Shown here: in pieces, positions 1-6,503 of the stretch
Position numbering within the stretch: the stretch's first letter is position 1
Layout: each line of letters begins with the position of its first letter
Source: CAYGZL01 sp964354345
GTDB taxonomy: Bacteria; Chloroflexota; Anaerolineae; Anaerolineales; UBA4823
DNA: 8,272 nucleotides
NCBI GenBank assembly: GCA_964354345.1
Contig: CAYGZL010000137.1
Span: 1-8,272, forward strand
Reading direction: 5' to 3'
The notes under the pieces: generated by a model
Database searches by the model: none
What the model saw: the letters and a program-made list of their open reading frames with translations, nothing else
What the model was told of the DNA's origin: nothing
Made by a program: the position numbers and the translations under genes

Positions 1-1499
1 CTGGCCTGGGGATCGAGCTGCAAGCGCAAAGCCGGGTTTTCTAGAATGAAATCTGGCTCGAAAGCGAGTGATGGCGAGTCTTTATGCGTGTTTTCAGGCG
101 TGTCCTCAGGCGGATCCACGGACTGCTGCACAGCACCGAAGTGGGCAGTGCCGAGCATGCGGTAAGTGCGGTAGCCTAACGCAGGCAGGTCCGCCACGAA
201 GCAAAGGCGTTGTCGCCAGGGCGTGGTCGGGGAGTCGCTGGCCTGGAAGGGCGTCGGCTGGTTGGCCTGGTCCAGCAAGACGGCGTCCTCCGCCCAGCAG
301 TCGAACTCCATCTCGACCGGTGCTCGCACCGGCCAGGTCAGCGGATTGAAGACAACAATGGGCTGCTGGCCATCCTGTGGCGCGATGCGGATGCGCCAGG
401 CGATGGACTGCAGCGCCAGGTTGAGGGCGCGCCCGGCAATCGCCAGGCTTTCGCCGTAGGTTTCCTGGGCATCGGCGTAGGCGCTCTCCAGACTGGTGCC
501 AGCCAGGATATCGTGGAACTGGTTGAACAGCACATTCTGCCAGGCGCGGTCGAAATCTACCGGGTAAGGTTGCCCAGTCGTCCAGGTCGCCACTGCCGAC
601 CACTTCTCAGCGACCAGCAGGCGGTTCTCGGCCAGGCGGTTCCAGCGCTTGACGCCGGAATGGGCGGCGTAGCAGCCGCTGGCGTGGTGCTGCAGGTCGT
701 CGCATACCACCGGCAGGTTTTCCAACGCGACCACTTCACCAGTCTGGACACCCTGAAAGAAAGCCTCCGCTGAGCTGAACTGGAGGCGGGCTGGATAGTC
801 CGGGTCGGCCTGCAGTCGGCGCAAACTCTCGATGCCCGCGATGGTCGGACCGCCTCCGTGATTGCCCACGCCGTAGAAACAAAGGCCCTGCAGCAGGTCG
901 CCGGTCAAATCACCCGCTACCCTTCCGACATGTTCGGTCAGATCGCCACCGGGCGTGCAGTAGCCTGACGACAGCCGGTAGGCCAGGATGCGCGTCCCGT
1001 CCGGCGCCTGCCACCAGAACAGCGCGCCTGGTAGAGCCTTCTCCTGCGCTCCGGGGCGCATGAAGACATAGGAGTCCATGCCGCTCTGGCGGAGCAACTG
1101 CGGCAGCATGCCGTGATGACCGAAGCTGTCAATCGCGTAACCCACGTGGGCGATCTGCCCGAACTTCTCCTGGAAGTAGCGCTGGGCATAGAGCGCGTGA
1201 CGGGCGAACGACTCGCCGCCCGGAATATTGCAATCCGGCTCAACCCACCAGCCGCCAACCAGCGCCCAGCGTCCCTCCCGCACGCGCTGCTGGATTTCAG
1301 CAAACATCGCCGGGTGACTTGTCTCGATCCATTGATAAAAGGCTGCTGATGAGGCAGTAAAGATTACACCGGCATATTCCTTCAGGCGATCCAGCGCTGA
1401 GCGGAAGGTGGCTATGACTTCGTGAAAGCCCTCCTGCCAGGGCCACAGCCAGACCGGGTCAATGTGGGCGTTGCCGATCAGGTAGAGTTTCTTTTCCAT
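1..1499 (-). CDS. Glycoside hydrolase family 38 alpha-mannosidase, N-terminal 499 codons (runs off left edge)
   Basis: Retaining alpha-mannosidase, predicted to release alpha-linked mannose from glycans. I translated it by hand from ATG at 1499-1497; it stays open to base 1. It begins MEKKLYLIGNAHIDPVWLWP, with the GH38 zinc ligands at H12 and D14. GYAIDSFGHHGMLPQLL (about 120-136) carries the likely nucleophile D124. The run YGVGNHGGG (about 209-217) and the helical-domain motif FNQFHDILAGTS (about 325-336) are both family-typical. The visible part covers the catalytic and middle domains and the start of the beta-rich C-terminal half; full GH38 enzymes are roughly 800-1000 residues, so about half is missing. 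No signal peptide is seen, so it is probably cytoplasmic. GGAGG (1506-1510, minus strand) lies 6 nt before the ATG and supports this start. It is transcribed divergently from the operon at 1692. The family call is secure; the exact linkage specificity is not. Confidence 0.93.
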   Translation of the reverse strand, partial: MEKKLYLIGNAHIDPVWLWPWQEGFHEVIATFRSALDRLKEYAGVIFTASSAAFYQWIETSHPAMFAEIQQRVREGRWALVGGWWVEPDCNIPGGESFARHALYAQRYFQEKFGQIAHVGYAIDSFGHHGMLPQLLRQSGMDSYVFMRPGAQEKALPGALFWWQAPDGTRILAYRLSSGYCTPGGDLTEHVGRVAGDLTGDLLQGLCFYGVGNHGGGPTIAGIESLRRLQADPDYPARLQFSSAEAFFQGVQTGEVVALENLPVVCDDLQHHASGCYAAHSGVKRWNRLAENRLLVAEKWSAVATWTTGQPYPVDFDRAWQNVLFNQFHDILAGTSLESAYADAQETYGESLAIAGRALNLALQSIAWRIRIAPQDGQQPIVVFNPLTWPVRAPVEMEFDCWAEDAVLLDQANQPTPFQASDSPTTPWRQRLCFVADLPALGYRTYRMLGTAHFGAVQQSVDPPEDTPENTHKDSPSLAFEPDFILENPALRLQLDPQA

Positions 1500-1524
1500 G
1501 AAGCGCCTCCGTGGGTATCGGTAG

Positions 1525-1553
1525 ATTATAACGTTTCCAACCAGGTCTGGCAG
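1525..1553 (-). promoter_or_regulatory. Sigma70-type promoter for the GH38 gene
   Basis: On the minus strand there is a perfect TATAAT (1530-1525) with CTGCCA (1553-1548, 4 of 6 matches to TTGACA) 17 bp upstream. Transcription would start near 1518, giving a leader of about 20 nt that contains the GGAGG ribosome site. Position, spacing and the following Shine-Dalgarno site agree with each other. It has not been tested experimentally. Confidence 0.6.
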
Positions 1554-1560
1554 TTTTCCT

Positions 1561-1611
1561 CTAAATGAAAACTTAACAATTCCCACACATTTTCTAAATA
1601 CGTACTAAATA
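1561..1611 (+). repeat. Helically phased direct repeats (CTAAAT x3) in the divergent spacer
   Basis: CTAAAT occurs at 1561-1566, 1594-1599 and 1605-1610. The last two extend to a shared CTAAATA separated by CGTA. Start-to-start distances are 33 and 11 bp, both multiples of about one helical turn, so all three words face the same side of the DNA. This pattern fits tandem binding of a regulator between the GH38 gene and the plus-strand operon. The region is AT-rich, so chance repeats are possible; no regulator is identified. Confidence 0.35.
1573..1600 (+). promoter_or_regulatory. Candidate promoter for the operon starting at 1692
   Basis: TTAACA (1573-1578, 5 of 6 matches to TTGACA) is followed after 16 bp by TAAATA (1595-1600, 3 of 6 to TATAAT). 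A second possible -10, TATACT (1620-1625, 5 of 6), has no good -35 at normal spacing. Either would leave a leader of about 60-85 nt before the first ATG. One of them probably drives the five-gene operon, but I cannot decide which. Confidence 0.3.
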
Positions 1612-1637
1612 AGTCCGCCTATACTTGAATCCGATCT

Positions 1638-1652
1638 TGTTACCTTGTAACA
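1638..1652. promoter_or_regulatory. Perfect palindrome TGTTAC-CTT-GTAACA, possible operator
   Basis: Two 6-bp arms (1638-1643 and 1647-1652) are exact reverse complements around a 3-nt spacer. The site lies just downstream of the candidate -10 boxes and about 40 nt before the first start codon. An operator for a dimeric repressor would fit this position. As RNA it would be a short AT-rich hairpin and is not followed by a U run, so it does not look like a terminator. Confidence 0.3.
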
Positions 1653-1691
1653 TTAAACCTTCAAACCAGTTTACCGCGCAAAGGAATATCT

Positions 1692-1892
1692 ATGTACATC
1701 GATCCCAATACCGGGGGGATGCTCTTCCAGGTTCTGACTGCGGTTTTTGTAGTGGCTTCAGGGGTGATCCTGGTCTTTTCAAGCCGGTTGAAAATGCTTT
1801 GGGCGCGGTTAAAACGCCGCCGGACGCCTGAAGTTGATCTACCCACTGAGGACGCCCCCTCAGAGACCGGGTCGAATTCACCTTCCACCTGA
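1692..1892 (+). CDS. Small single-pass membrane protein with MYIDPNTGG N-terminus
   Basis: A 66-residue protein beginning MYIDPNTGGMLFQ, followed by one hydrophobic segment (about 12-31, with FQVLTAVFVVASGVI) and a very basic stretch (KMLWARLKRRR, about 34-44). The acidic/polar tail is probably cytoplasmic under the positive-inside rule. AAGGA at 1681-1685 lies 6 nt before the ATG, a good ribosome site. It is the first gene of the plus-strand operon, 12 nt upstream of the phosphodiesterase gene. From memory, short proteins starting MYIDPGTGS-like followed by one TM helix recur beside alkaline-phosphatase-superfamily genes in several bacteria; I know of no established function. A membrane anchor or partner for the neighbouring enzyme is a guess. 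Its length, ribosome site and position make it a real gene. Confidence 0.8.
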   Translation: MYIDPNTGGMLFQVLTAVFVVASGVILVFSSRLKMLWARLKRRRTPEVDLPTEDAPSETGSNSPST

Positions 1893-1904
1893 ACCAGTTA
1901 ACCA

Positions 1905-3746
1905 ATGCGTACTGTTCTGCTCGGCCTGGACGCCTTCGATCCAGGTATTTATGAAAGATTGGCTGATCAAAACCGCCTGCCCAACCTGAATAAACTCGCT
2001 AATGCAGGTAATTACGCCCGTTTTACCGTCTCAACCCCCCCACAGAGCGAAGTCTCCTGGACCAGCATCGCCACTGGCGCAGATGCGGGCGTGCATGGGT
2101 TGTTCGACTTTGTCCATCGTGATCCAACGACCTATACAATCCTCCCCTCGCTTTTAGTTACCCGCACCAACTTGCTCGGAACACAGTTCGTCCCACCTGT
2201 GTCCACGCGCACCCTCTTCGAGCAGGCCACCGTGGATGGCTACCCGGCGCGCGCCTTATGGTGGCCGGCGACTTTCCCAGCCCGACTGGAGATCCCGGTG
2301 GACACCCTGCCTGGCCTGGGCACGCCCGATCTGCTGGGCCGGCTGGGCGTCGGCGCAGTCTACTCACCGGCTCGCGACCTGGCCAGCTCCAGAACCAAAA
2401 CCGCCGTCGAGACTCTTGAACAGCACAGCAGAGGAATATACCGCGGTCTGCTACGCGGCCCAAGCCAGAAGACTCGTCAAGGGACTTCAGAGATGGTGCT
2501 GGCGTTCCAGCTTGAGCTAATGGATGACAGGCGGGCTAGATTTACCTATGCGAAAAACACCGTCGAGCTGATCGTTGGTCAATGGAGCCAGATCCTGGAA
2601 ATCCCCTTCAAAGCCAGCTTCCTCGCTTCTGTACGCGGGATTACTCGGGCGATCCTGACCCAAACTATCCCAGAACCGCGCCTGTATTTCTTGCCTCTGC
2701 AAATTCATCCCCTGCATTCCCCCTTCCCTTACGGTACGCCACCCGGTTTTGTGCGTCAGGCCTGGCAAGACCACGGGCCTTTCCTCACCCTGGGCTGGCC
2801 GCAGGATACTACCGGTTTGGAGGAAGGCTGGATCACCGCTGACCAGTTTATCGCGCTGTGCCGTGCAATTGACGACACCCGTGAACGGATTTTCTTTCAT
2901 TATCTCGACCGGTTCCAGGAAGGCGTCTTTGCCAATGTTTTCGACACGCTGGACCGGGTGCAGCACATGTTCTTGCACGACCGCCCAGAGGTCGTCGAGG
3001 AGTGGTACACCCACCTGGATGCCCTGGTGGGGAAAACCACTGCTGTCTTACAGGCGCACGGGAAGGAAAAGATCAGGCTGCTGATCGTCTCAGATCACGG
3101 CTTCACCCGCTTCGATTACCAGGTCCATCTCAACCAGTGGCTCATTGAGAATGGCTACCTGGCGCTGAAAAGCAACCAAAACGAGCAAAACCTGCGCAGC
3201 GTGGATTGGTCGCTCAGCCAGGTCTACGCCCTGGGTCTGAACAGCCTGTATCTCAACCTGCAGGGACGTGAAGGACAGGGGATCGTCAAGCCCGACGAGA
3301 TCGAACCCCTGCGCCAGGAGCTGCGCCATGCGCTGCTAGACTGGCGCGGGCCGGATGGACAGCCAGTGGTGCAGCAGGTTTACCTGCGCGAAGAAGCCTT
3401 TCATGGCCCGCGCCTGCCTGACGCACCCGACCTGGTCGTGGGGTACAGTCCGGGTTACCGCGCTTCCGCTGAGACTGGCCTGGGCAAATGGGAAGGTCAG
3501 AGCATCGTTGAGAACCATGATCATTGGCACTCCGACCATTGCATAGATCCCCAGGCGGTGCCAGGCGTGCTCTTCGCTAACTTCAGCCTGAGCAGTTACC
3601 CTCACCCATCGTTTCGCGACATCCCAACGATGGCGATTGGCAAAGACATCGAACAGCGCAGCCAGCCGACTCACCGTCCCGCATCTGGAAAGAAAGAAGA
3701 TGAGAAGACTATCGAAGAGAGGCTCAAGGGTCTTGGATATCTTTAA
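1905..3746 (+). CDS. Alkaline phosphatase superfamily protein (type I phosphodiesterase / nucleotide pyrophosphatase-like)
   Basis: Predicted two-metal phosphohydrolase or phosphotransferase of 613 residues. The superfamily metal and catalytic sites can be placed in order: D9 in VLLGLDAFDP, candidate nucleophile S48 in PPQSEVSWTSIATG (the place where nucleotide pyrophosphatases have Thr), D350 and H354 in DTLDRVQH, D397-H398 in VSDHGF, and H545 in HSDHCIDP. The C-terminus ends ERLKGLGYL, a short tail I associate with bacterial members of this group. A long insertion (about 85-340) separates the nucleophile from the second metal site and may set specificity. No signal peptide or TM helix is evident, so it is probably cytoplasmic, perhaps held at the membrane by neighbours. 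The start has no strong ribosome site but follows the previous stop by 12 nt, so coupled translation is likely. The superfamily is clear; the substrate is unknown. Confidence 0.9.
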   Translation: MRTVLLGLDAFDPGIYERLADQNRLPNLNKLANAGNYARFTVSTPPQSEVSWTSIATGADAGVHGLFDFVHRDPTTYTILPSLLVTRTNLLGTQFVPPVSTRTLFEQATVDGYPARALWWPATFPARLEIPVDTLPGLGTPDLLGRLGVGAVYSPARDLASSRTKTAVETLEQHSRGIYRGLLRGPSQKTRQGTSEMVLAFQLELMDDRRARFTYAKNTVELIVGQWSQILEIPFKASFLASVRGITRAILTQTIPEPRLYFLPLQIHPLHSPFPYGTPPGFVRQAWQDHGPFLTLGWPQDTTGLEEGWITADQFIALCRAIDDTRERIFFHYLDRFQEGVFANVFDTLDRVQHMFLHDRPEVVEEWYTHLDALVGKTTAVLQAHGKEKIRLLIVSDHGFTRFDYQVHLNQWLIENGYLALKSNQNEQNLRSVDWSLSQVYALGLNSLYLNLQGREGQGIVKPDEIEPLRQELRHALLDWRGPDGQPVVQQVYLREEAFHGPRLPDAPDLVVGYSPGYRASAETGLGKWEGQSIVENHDHWHSDHCIDPQAVPGVLFANFSLSSYPHPSFRDIPTMAIGKDIEQRSQPTHRPASGKKEDEKTIEERLKGLGYL

Positions 3747-4281
3747 ACGGCGCGGCCTCACCCGCGCAGATGTCTTCCTGCTCTTTTCTGCCTGCACGTT
3801 TCCGGTATTCCTATGGGCGTTTATTAATATCTTCTACGGGATGCCCTCCTTCGTGCTGCGCTTGACCGTGCCAGAGATTATCGGGGCCAGTGCCTATTTC
3901 CTGGCTTTCGCGCTGTTGGAGAGTATTCTCTATTTCGGCGTGCTGCTCCTGATCCTGTCACTCATCGCTCTCTTGCTGCCCAGGAGATGGTTCGGCGACC
4001 ATTTCATCGCTTTCGGTGGATGGCTGGCCCTGCTGATTGCCGCCATCGCCATGCTCATGCAGGTGGGATCGGACTGGCTGACAGCTTTAAGCGCTCGCCG
4101 GTCGCTGTTCTACCTGGGGCTGACCGTCGTGACAGGGCTTGGATATCTCTTTGCCGTTTTTCGATTTTCCCGGTTTGAGAGCTTCATCCGGGCGGTGTTT
4201 CAACGCCTTTCCATGTTGGCGATGCTTTACGCTTTCTTCGGCGTTGCCAGCCTCTTGATTATCATCTTCCGCAATCTTTGA
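3700..4281 (+). CDS. Polytopic membrane protein of unknown function
   Basis: From ATG 3700 this encodes 193 residues, mostly hydrophobic. About five membrane segments can be drawn: near 24-46, 62-94 (possibly a hairpin), 101-121, 136-156 and 171-190. The N-terminus is strongly basic (MRRLSKRGSRVLDIFKRR), consistent with a cytoplasmic end. The frame is open further upstream to a TTG at 3637, but that would force a 110-nt overlap with the phosphodiesterase gene and add a polar stretch. The ATG at 3700 keeps a 47-nt overlap and has only a weak purine-rich GGAAAGAAAGAAG in front. A TTG at 3733 is also possible. I recognise no family. Its place between two phosphatase-superfamily genes suggests a membrane subunit or substrate handler for the same pathway, which is inference from position only. 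Confidence 0.8.
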   Translation: MRRLSKRGSRVLDIFKRRGLTRADVFLLFSACTFPVFLWAFINIFYGMPSFVLRLTVPEIIGASAYFLAFALLESILYFGVLLLILSLIALLLPRRWFGDHFIAFGGWLALLIAAIAMLMQVGSDWLTALSARRSLFYLGLTVVTGLGYLFAVFRFSRFESFIRAVFQRLSMLAMLYAFFGVASLLIIIFRNL

Positions 4282-4299
4282 TCGGCAGGTCGGCATCCC

Positions 4300-5841
4300 A
4301 TGACATCCCAACTTACCCGGCGTGACTTTCTCAAACTGGCAGCCCTGCTACCCCTGGCTGGCAGCCCTCTGGTGAACAGACTCGCCCCGGCTATTACCCA
4401 ACCCGGCAGTTCGTCGCAGCCCAATGTTTTGATCATCGTCTTCGACGCGCTGACGGCCAGCGACATGTCGCTCTACGGCTTTCCCCGCAACACGACGCCG
4501 AACATCAACCGCTTTGCCCAGCGCGCCACGGTGTTCCACAACCATTACGCCGGAGGTAACTTCACCACCTCCGGAACAGCTTCACTGCTCACCGGTGCGC
4601 TGCCCTGGTCGAATCATGCGTACCACTTCCAGGGAACCGTCACGGAACCGTTTGTCCCGCGCAATCTGTTCAACCTGGCGCCGGCGGATGTTTTCACAAA
4701 ATGCTACACGCATAATTCGTTGACTCTCACCCTGTTATACCAGTGGCTGCCCTACCTGGATGAGCTGGTCTGGCCACGCACCCTGTCCCTGGGCGACATA
4801 GAATATTCCGACCGCCTGTTTTATAATGATTACAACATCGCCCTGATCGGTGAAAAAGGCGCTTTACGTCAAAATGAACATGGCCTGAACAGCTCGTTGT
4901 TCCTGTCCTCCCTGGTGCGTTGGTACCAGGAGCTCAAAGCCAGCCAGATCAACAGTCAATACCGGGATAAATTCCACCGCGGCGTTCCCAACCAGGAGTG
5001 GATCTGGTTTCTATTGGAAGATGGCATCGACTGGACGATCGAACAAGCCAGCAGCATGCCGCAGCCCTACCTGGCGTATTTCCATTTCTTCCCACCCCAT
5101 AATCCATACACGCCGCGGGTAGATTTCACCCCGCTCTTCAGCGAGAGCGAATACTCGCCGCCGGGAAAACCGGAGAGCTTCGCCTCCGAAGGAGTTAAAA
5201 AGGGATCCTTGAATGGCAACCGACTGATCTACGACCGCTTCATCGCCTTTGTCGACTCTGAGTTTGGCCGGTTAGTCGACCGCCTCGAACAGATGGGGGT
5301 TTTAGACAACACCTACCTGATCCTGACCAGCGATCACGGCGAGCTGTTCGAGCGCGGCATCAGCGGGCACACCACCCCGGTGCTGTATGAACCATTGGTG
5401 CATATCCCACTGGTGATCGCCAAACCTGGCGTGACTACTCGCCAGGATGTCTACGACCTGACCAGTTGCATTGACCTGCTGCCCACCTTGCTGAGTTTAT
5501 ACGGTCAATCCATCCCAGACTGGTGCGAAGGGCAAATCCTGCCTGCCTTCCCTGACGCGCCCGGCGGCGCAGCGCGGGCGGTGTACGCCGTCGAGAGCAA
5601 AGACAGCCCCAAGCATGGCGCCATCCAGGTTGGATCCTTCATGATTCGGCGGGGCGATTACAAGCTGCTGCATTACCTCACCCGGCCCGGAACCACCATT
5701 CCCGATGAGCTGTACGACCTCAAGAATGACCCGGAAGAGATGGAAAATCTGATCGGCTCGCATTTAGAGGTCGCCGCTGACCTGCAAGCCGAGCTGGAAG
5801 AACAGCTTAAACAGGCCAATCAAAAGTACGCACAAGGGTAA
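4300..5841 (+). CDS. Tat-exported sulfatase-fold hydrolase/transferase lacking the formylglycine site
   Basis: A 513-residue alkaline-phosphatase-superfamily enzyme of the sulfatase/phosphotransferase branch. The N-terminus TRRDFLKLAALLPLAG is a twin-arginine signal, with APA (29-31) as a plausible cleavage site, so it should act outside the cytoplasmic membrane. PNVLIIVFDALTASDMSLYG gives metal ligand D49. TSDHGE gives D345-H346, and H357 in SGHTTP is another likely ligand. The C-terminal ELYDLKNDPEEMENL is sulfatase-like. Where true sulfatases have C-x-P-x-R before ASLLTG, this protein has T89-T-S-G-T, so no formylglycine can form. A Thr nucleophile, as in phosphoglycerol and phosphoethanolamine transferases, is more likely. 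It starts 18 nt after the membrane-protein stop and ends 9 nt before the sulfotransferase-like gene, so it belongs to the same operon. Automatic annotation would probably say sulfatase; I would not claim sulfate-ester hydrolysis. Confidence 0.9.
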   Translation: MTSQLTRRDFLKLAALLPLAGSPLVNRLAPAITQPGSSSQPNVLIIVFDALTASDMSLYGFPRNTTPNINRFAQRATVFHNHYAGGNFTTSGTASLLTGALPWSNHAYHFQGTVTEPFVPRNLFNLAPADVFTKCYTHNSLTLTLLYQWLPYLDELVWPRTLSLGDIEYSDRLFYNDYNIALIGEKGALRQNEHGLNSSLFLSSLVRWYQELKASQINSQYRDKFHRGVPNQEWIWFLLEDGIDWTIEQASSMPQPYLAYFHFFPPHNPYTPRVDFTPLFSESEYSPPGKPESFASEGVKKGSLNGNRLIYDRFIAFVDSEFGRLVDRLEQMGVLDNTYLILTSDHGELFERGISGHTTPVLYEPLVHIPLVIAKPGVTTRQDVYDLTSCIDLLPTLLSLYGQSIPDWCEGQILPAFPDAPGGAARAVYAVESKDSPKHGAIQVGSFMIRRGDYKLLHYLTRPGTTIPDELYDLKNDPEEMENLIGSHLEVAADLQAELEEQLKQANQKYAQG

Positions 5842-5850
5842 AATTCACAA

Positions 5851-6474
5851 ATGCCCGCCTGGCTACGCAGTCTCATCTTAAAACCACTCCCTGACCTGCC
5901 AACCATTTACATCGTCTCCGGCCTGCCGCGCTCGGGCACCTCGTTGATGCAGCAGATGCTGGCGGTGGGAGGCATCGAACCGCTGACAGATCGCATCCGC
6001 GGCGCGGATGAAAGCAATCCCAACGGCTATTTCGAGTTCGAACGGGTGAAGGGGCTGAAAGACGGCGACAATGATTGGCTGGAGTCAGCCATCGGAAAAT
6101 CGGTCAAGGTCATCTCGTTCCTGCTAAAGGATCTACCGGACCGCTATCAGTACCGCATCCTGTTCATGCAGCGGGAGATGGGTGAAATCCTGGCTTCGCA
6201 GAAGAAGATGCTGGCTGAGCGGGGCGAGCCGACCGATAAAGTCAGCGACGCTGAAATGGCACGCCTGTACCAGGAGCATCTCGACCAGGCCCTGCGCTGG
6301 CTGAAGCGCCAGCCAAATATGCACGCTTTCTACATCCCTTACGTCGACCTGATGATCGATCCGATCCCGATCCTGGAGCGGGTGAACCGCTTCCTGGATC
6401 AGCGCCTCGATATTGCTGCAATGGCAAAAATCGTTGATCCGCGCTTATATCGGCAGCGGAAACCATTCAGGTAA
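5851..6474 (+). CDS. Sulfotransferase-like P-loop protein
   Basis: A 207-residue protein whose N-terminal strand and loop IYIVSGLPRSGTSLMQQML (19-37) match the 5'-phosphosulfate-binding loop of PAPS-dependent sulfotransferases (PRSGTS at 26-31). ILFMQREMGEILASQKKML (103-121) resembles the 3'-phosphate-binding segment, in which an Arg and a Ser (R108 and S116 here) contact PAPS. PNGYFEFE (57-64) is common in bacterial members of the family. It is shorter than the usual 250-300 residues and lacks an obvious large acceptor-binding region. No signal peptide is seen, so it is probably cytoplasmic. AAGGG (5834-5838) is 12 nt before the ATG, slightly far but usable. It is the last gene of the operon that starts at 1692. 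The likely role is sulfating a lipid or glycan precursor handled by the exported enzymes; the acceptor is unknown. Confidence 0.85.
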   Translation: MPAWLRSLILKPLPDLPTIYIVSGLPRSGTSLMQQMLAVGGIEPLTDRIRGADESNPNGYFEFERVKGLKDGDNDWLESAIGKSVKVISFLLKDLPDRYQYRILFMQREMGEILASQKKMLAERGEPTDKVSDAEMARLYQEHLDQALRWLKRQPNMHAFYIPYVDLMIDPIPILERVNRFLDQRLDIAAMAKIVDPRLYRQRKPFR

Positions 6475-6491
6475 ATGGCTTCGCACTATAT

Positions 6492-6497
6492 TATAAT
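6492..6497 (+). promoter_or_regulatory. -10 element (TATAAT) placed for a leaderless transcript
   Basis: A perfect TATAAT lies in the 29-nt gap after the sulfotransferase-like stop. Transcription about 7 nt downstream would start at or next to the A of ATG 6504. No Shine-Dalgarno sequence is present between the -10 box and the ATG (only TCACAGC). No good -35 is found at 16-19 bp spacing. This would give the nucleotidyltransferase/HEPN pair its own promoter, independent of the upstream operon. Confidence 0.45.
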
Positions 6498-6503
6498 CAC
6501 AGC

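Noticed and set aside
106..773. Open frames on both strands (106-603 minus, 210-773 plus) inside the mannosidase region
   Set aside because: They lie in other frames of the GH38 gene, whose translation shows family motifs throughout; the shadow products are low-complexity and resemble nothing known.
2517..3014. 165-aa minus-strand frame inside the phosphodiesterase gene
   Set aside because: It is antisense to a frame with clear metal-site motifs (DTLDRVQH and VIVSDHG-type), has no ribosome site that I can see, and shows no recognisable domain.
3637..3699. Upstream TTG start for the membrane protein
   Set aside because: It would extend the overlap with the phosphodiesterase gene to 110 nt and add a polar leader before the basic N-terminus; ATG 3700 is the simpler choice.
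3336..3797. 153-aa minus-strand frame crossing the end of the phosphodiesterase gene
   Set aside because: It is antisense to two well-supported genes and has no recognisable motif or ribosome site.
4300..5841. Plain call of sulfatase
   Set aside because: The formylglycine motif C/S-x-P-x-R is absent (T-T-S-G-T instead), so only the fold family is claimed.
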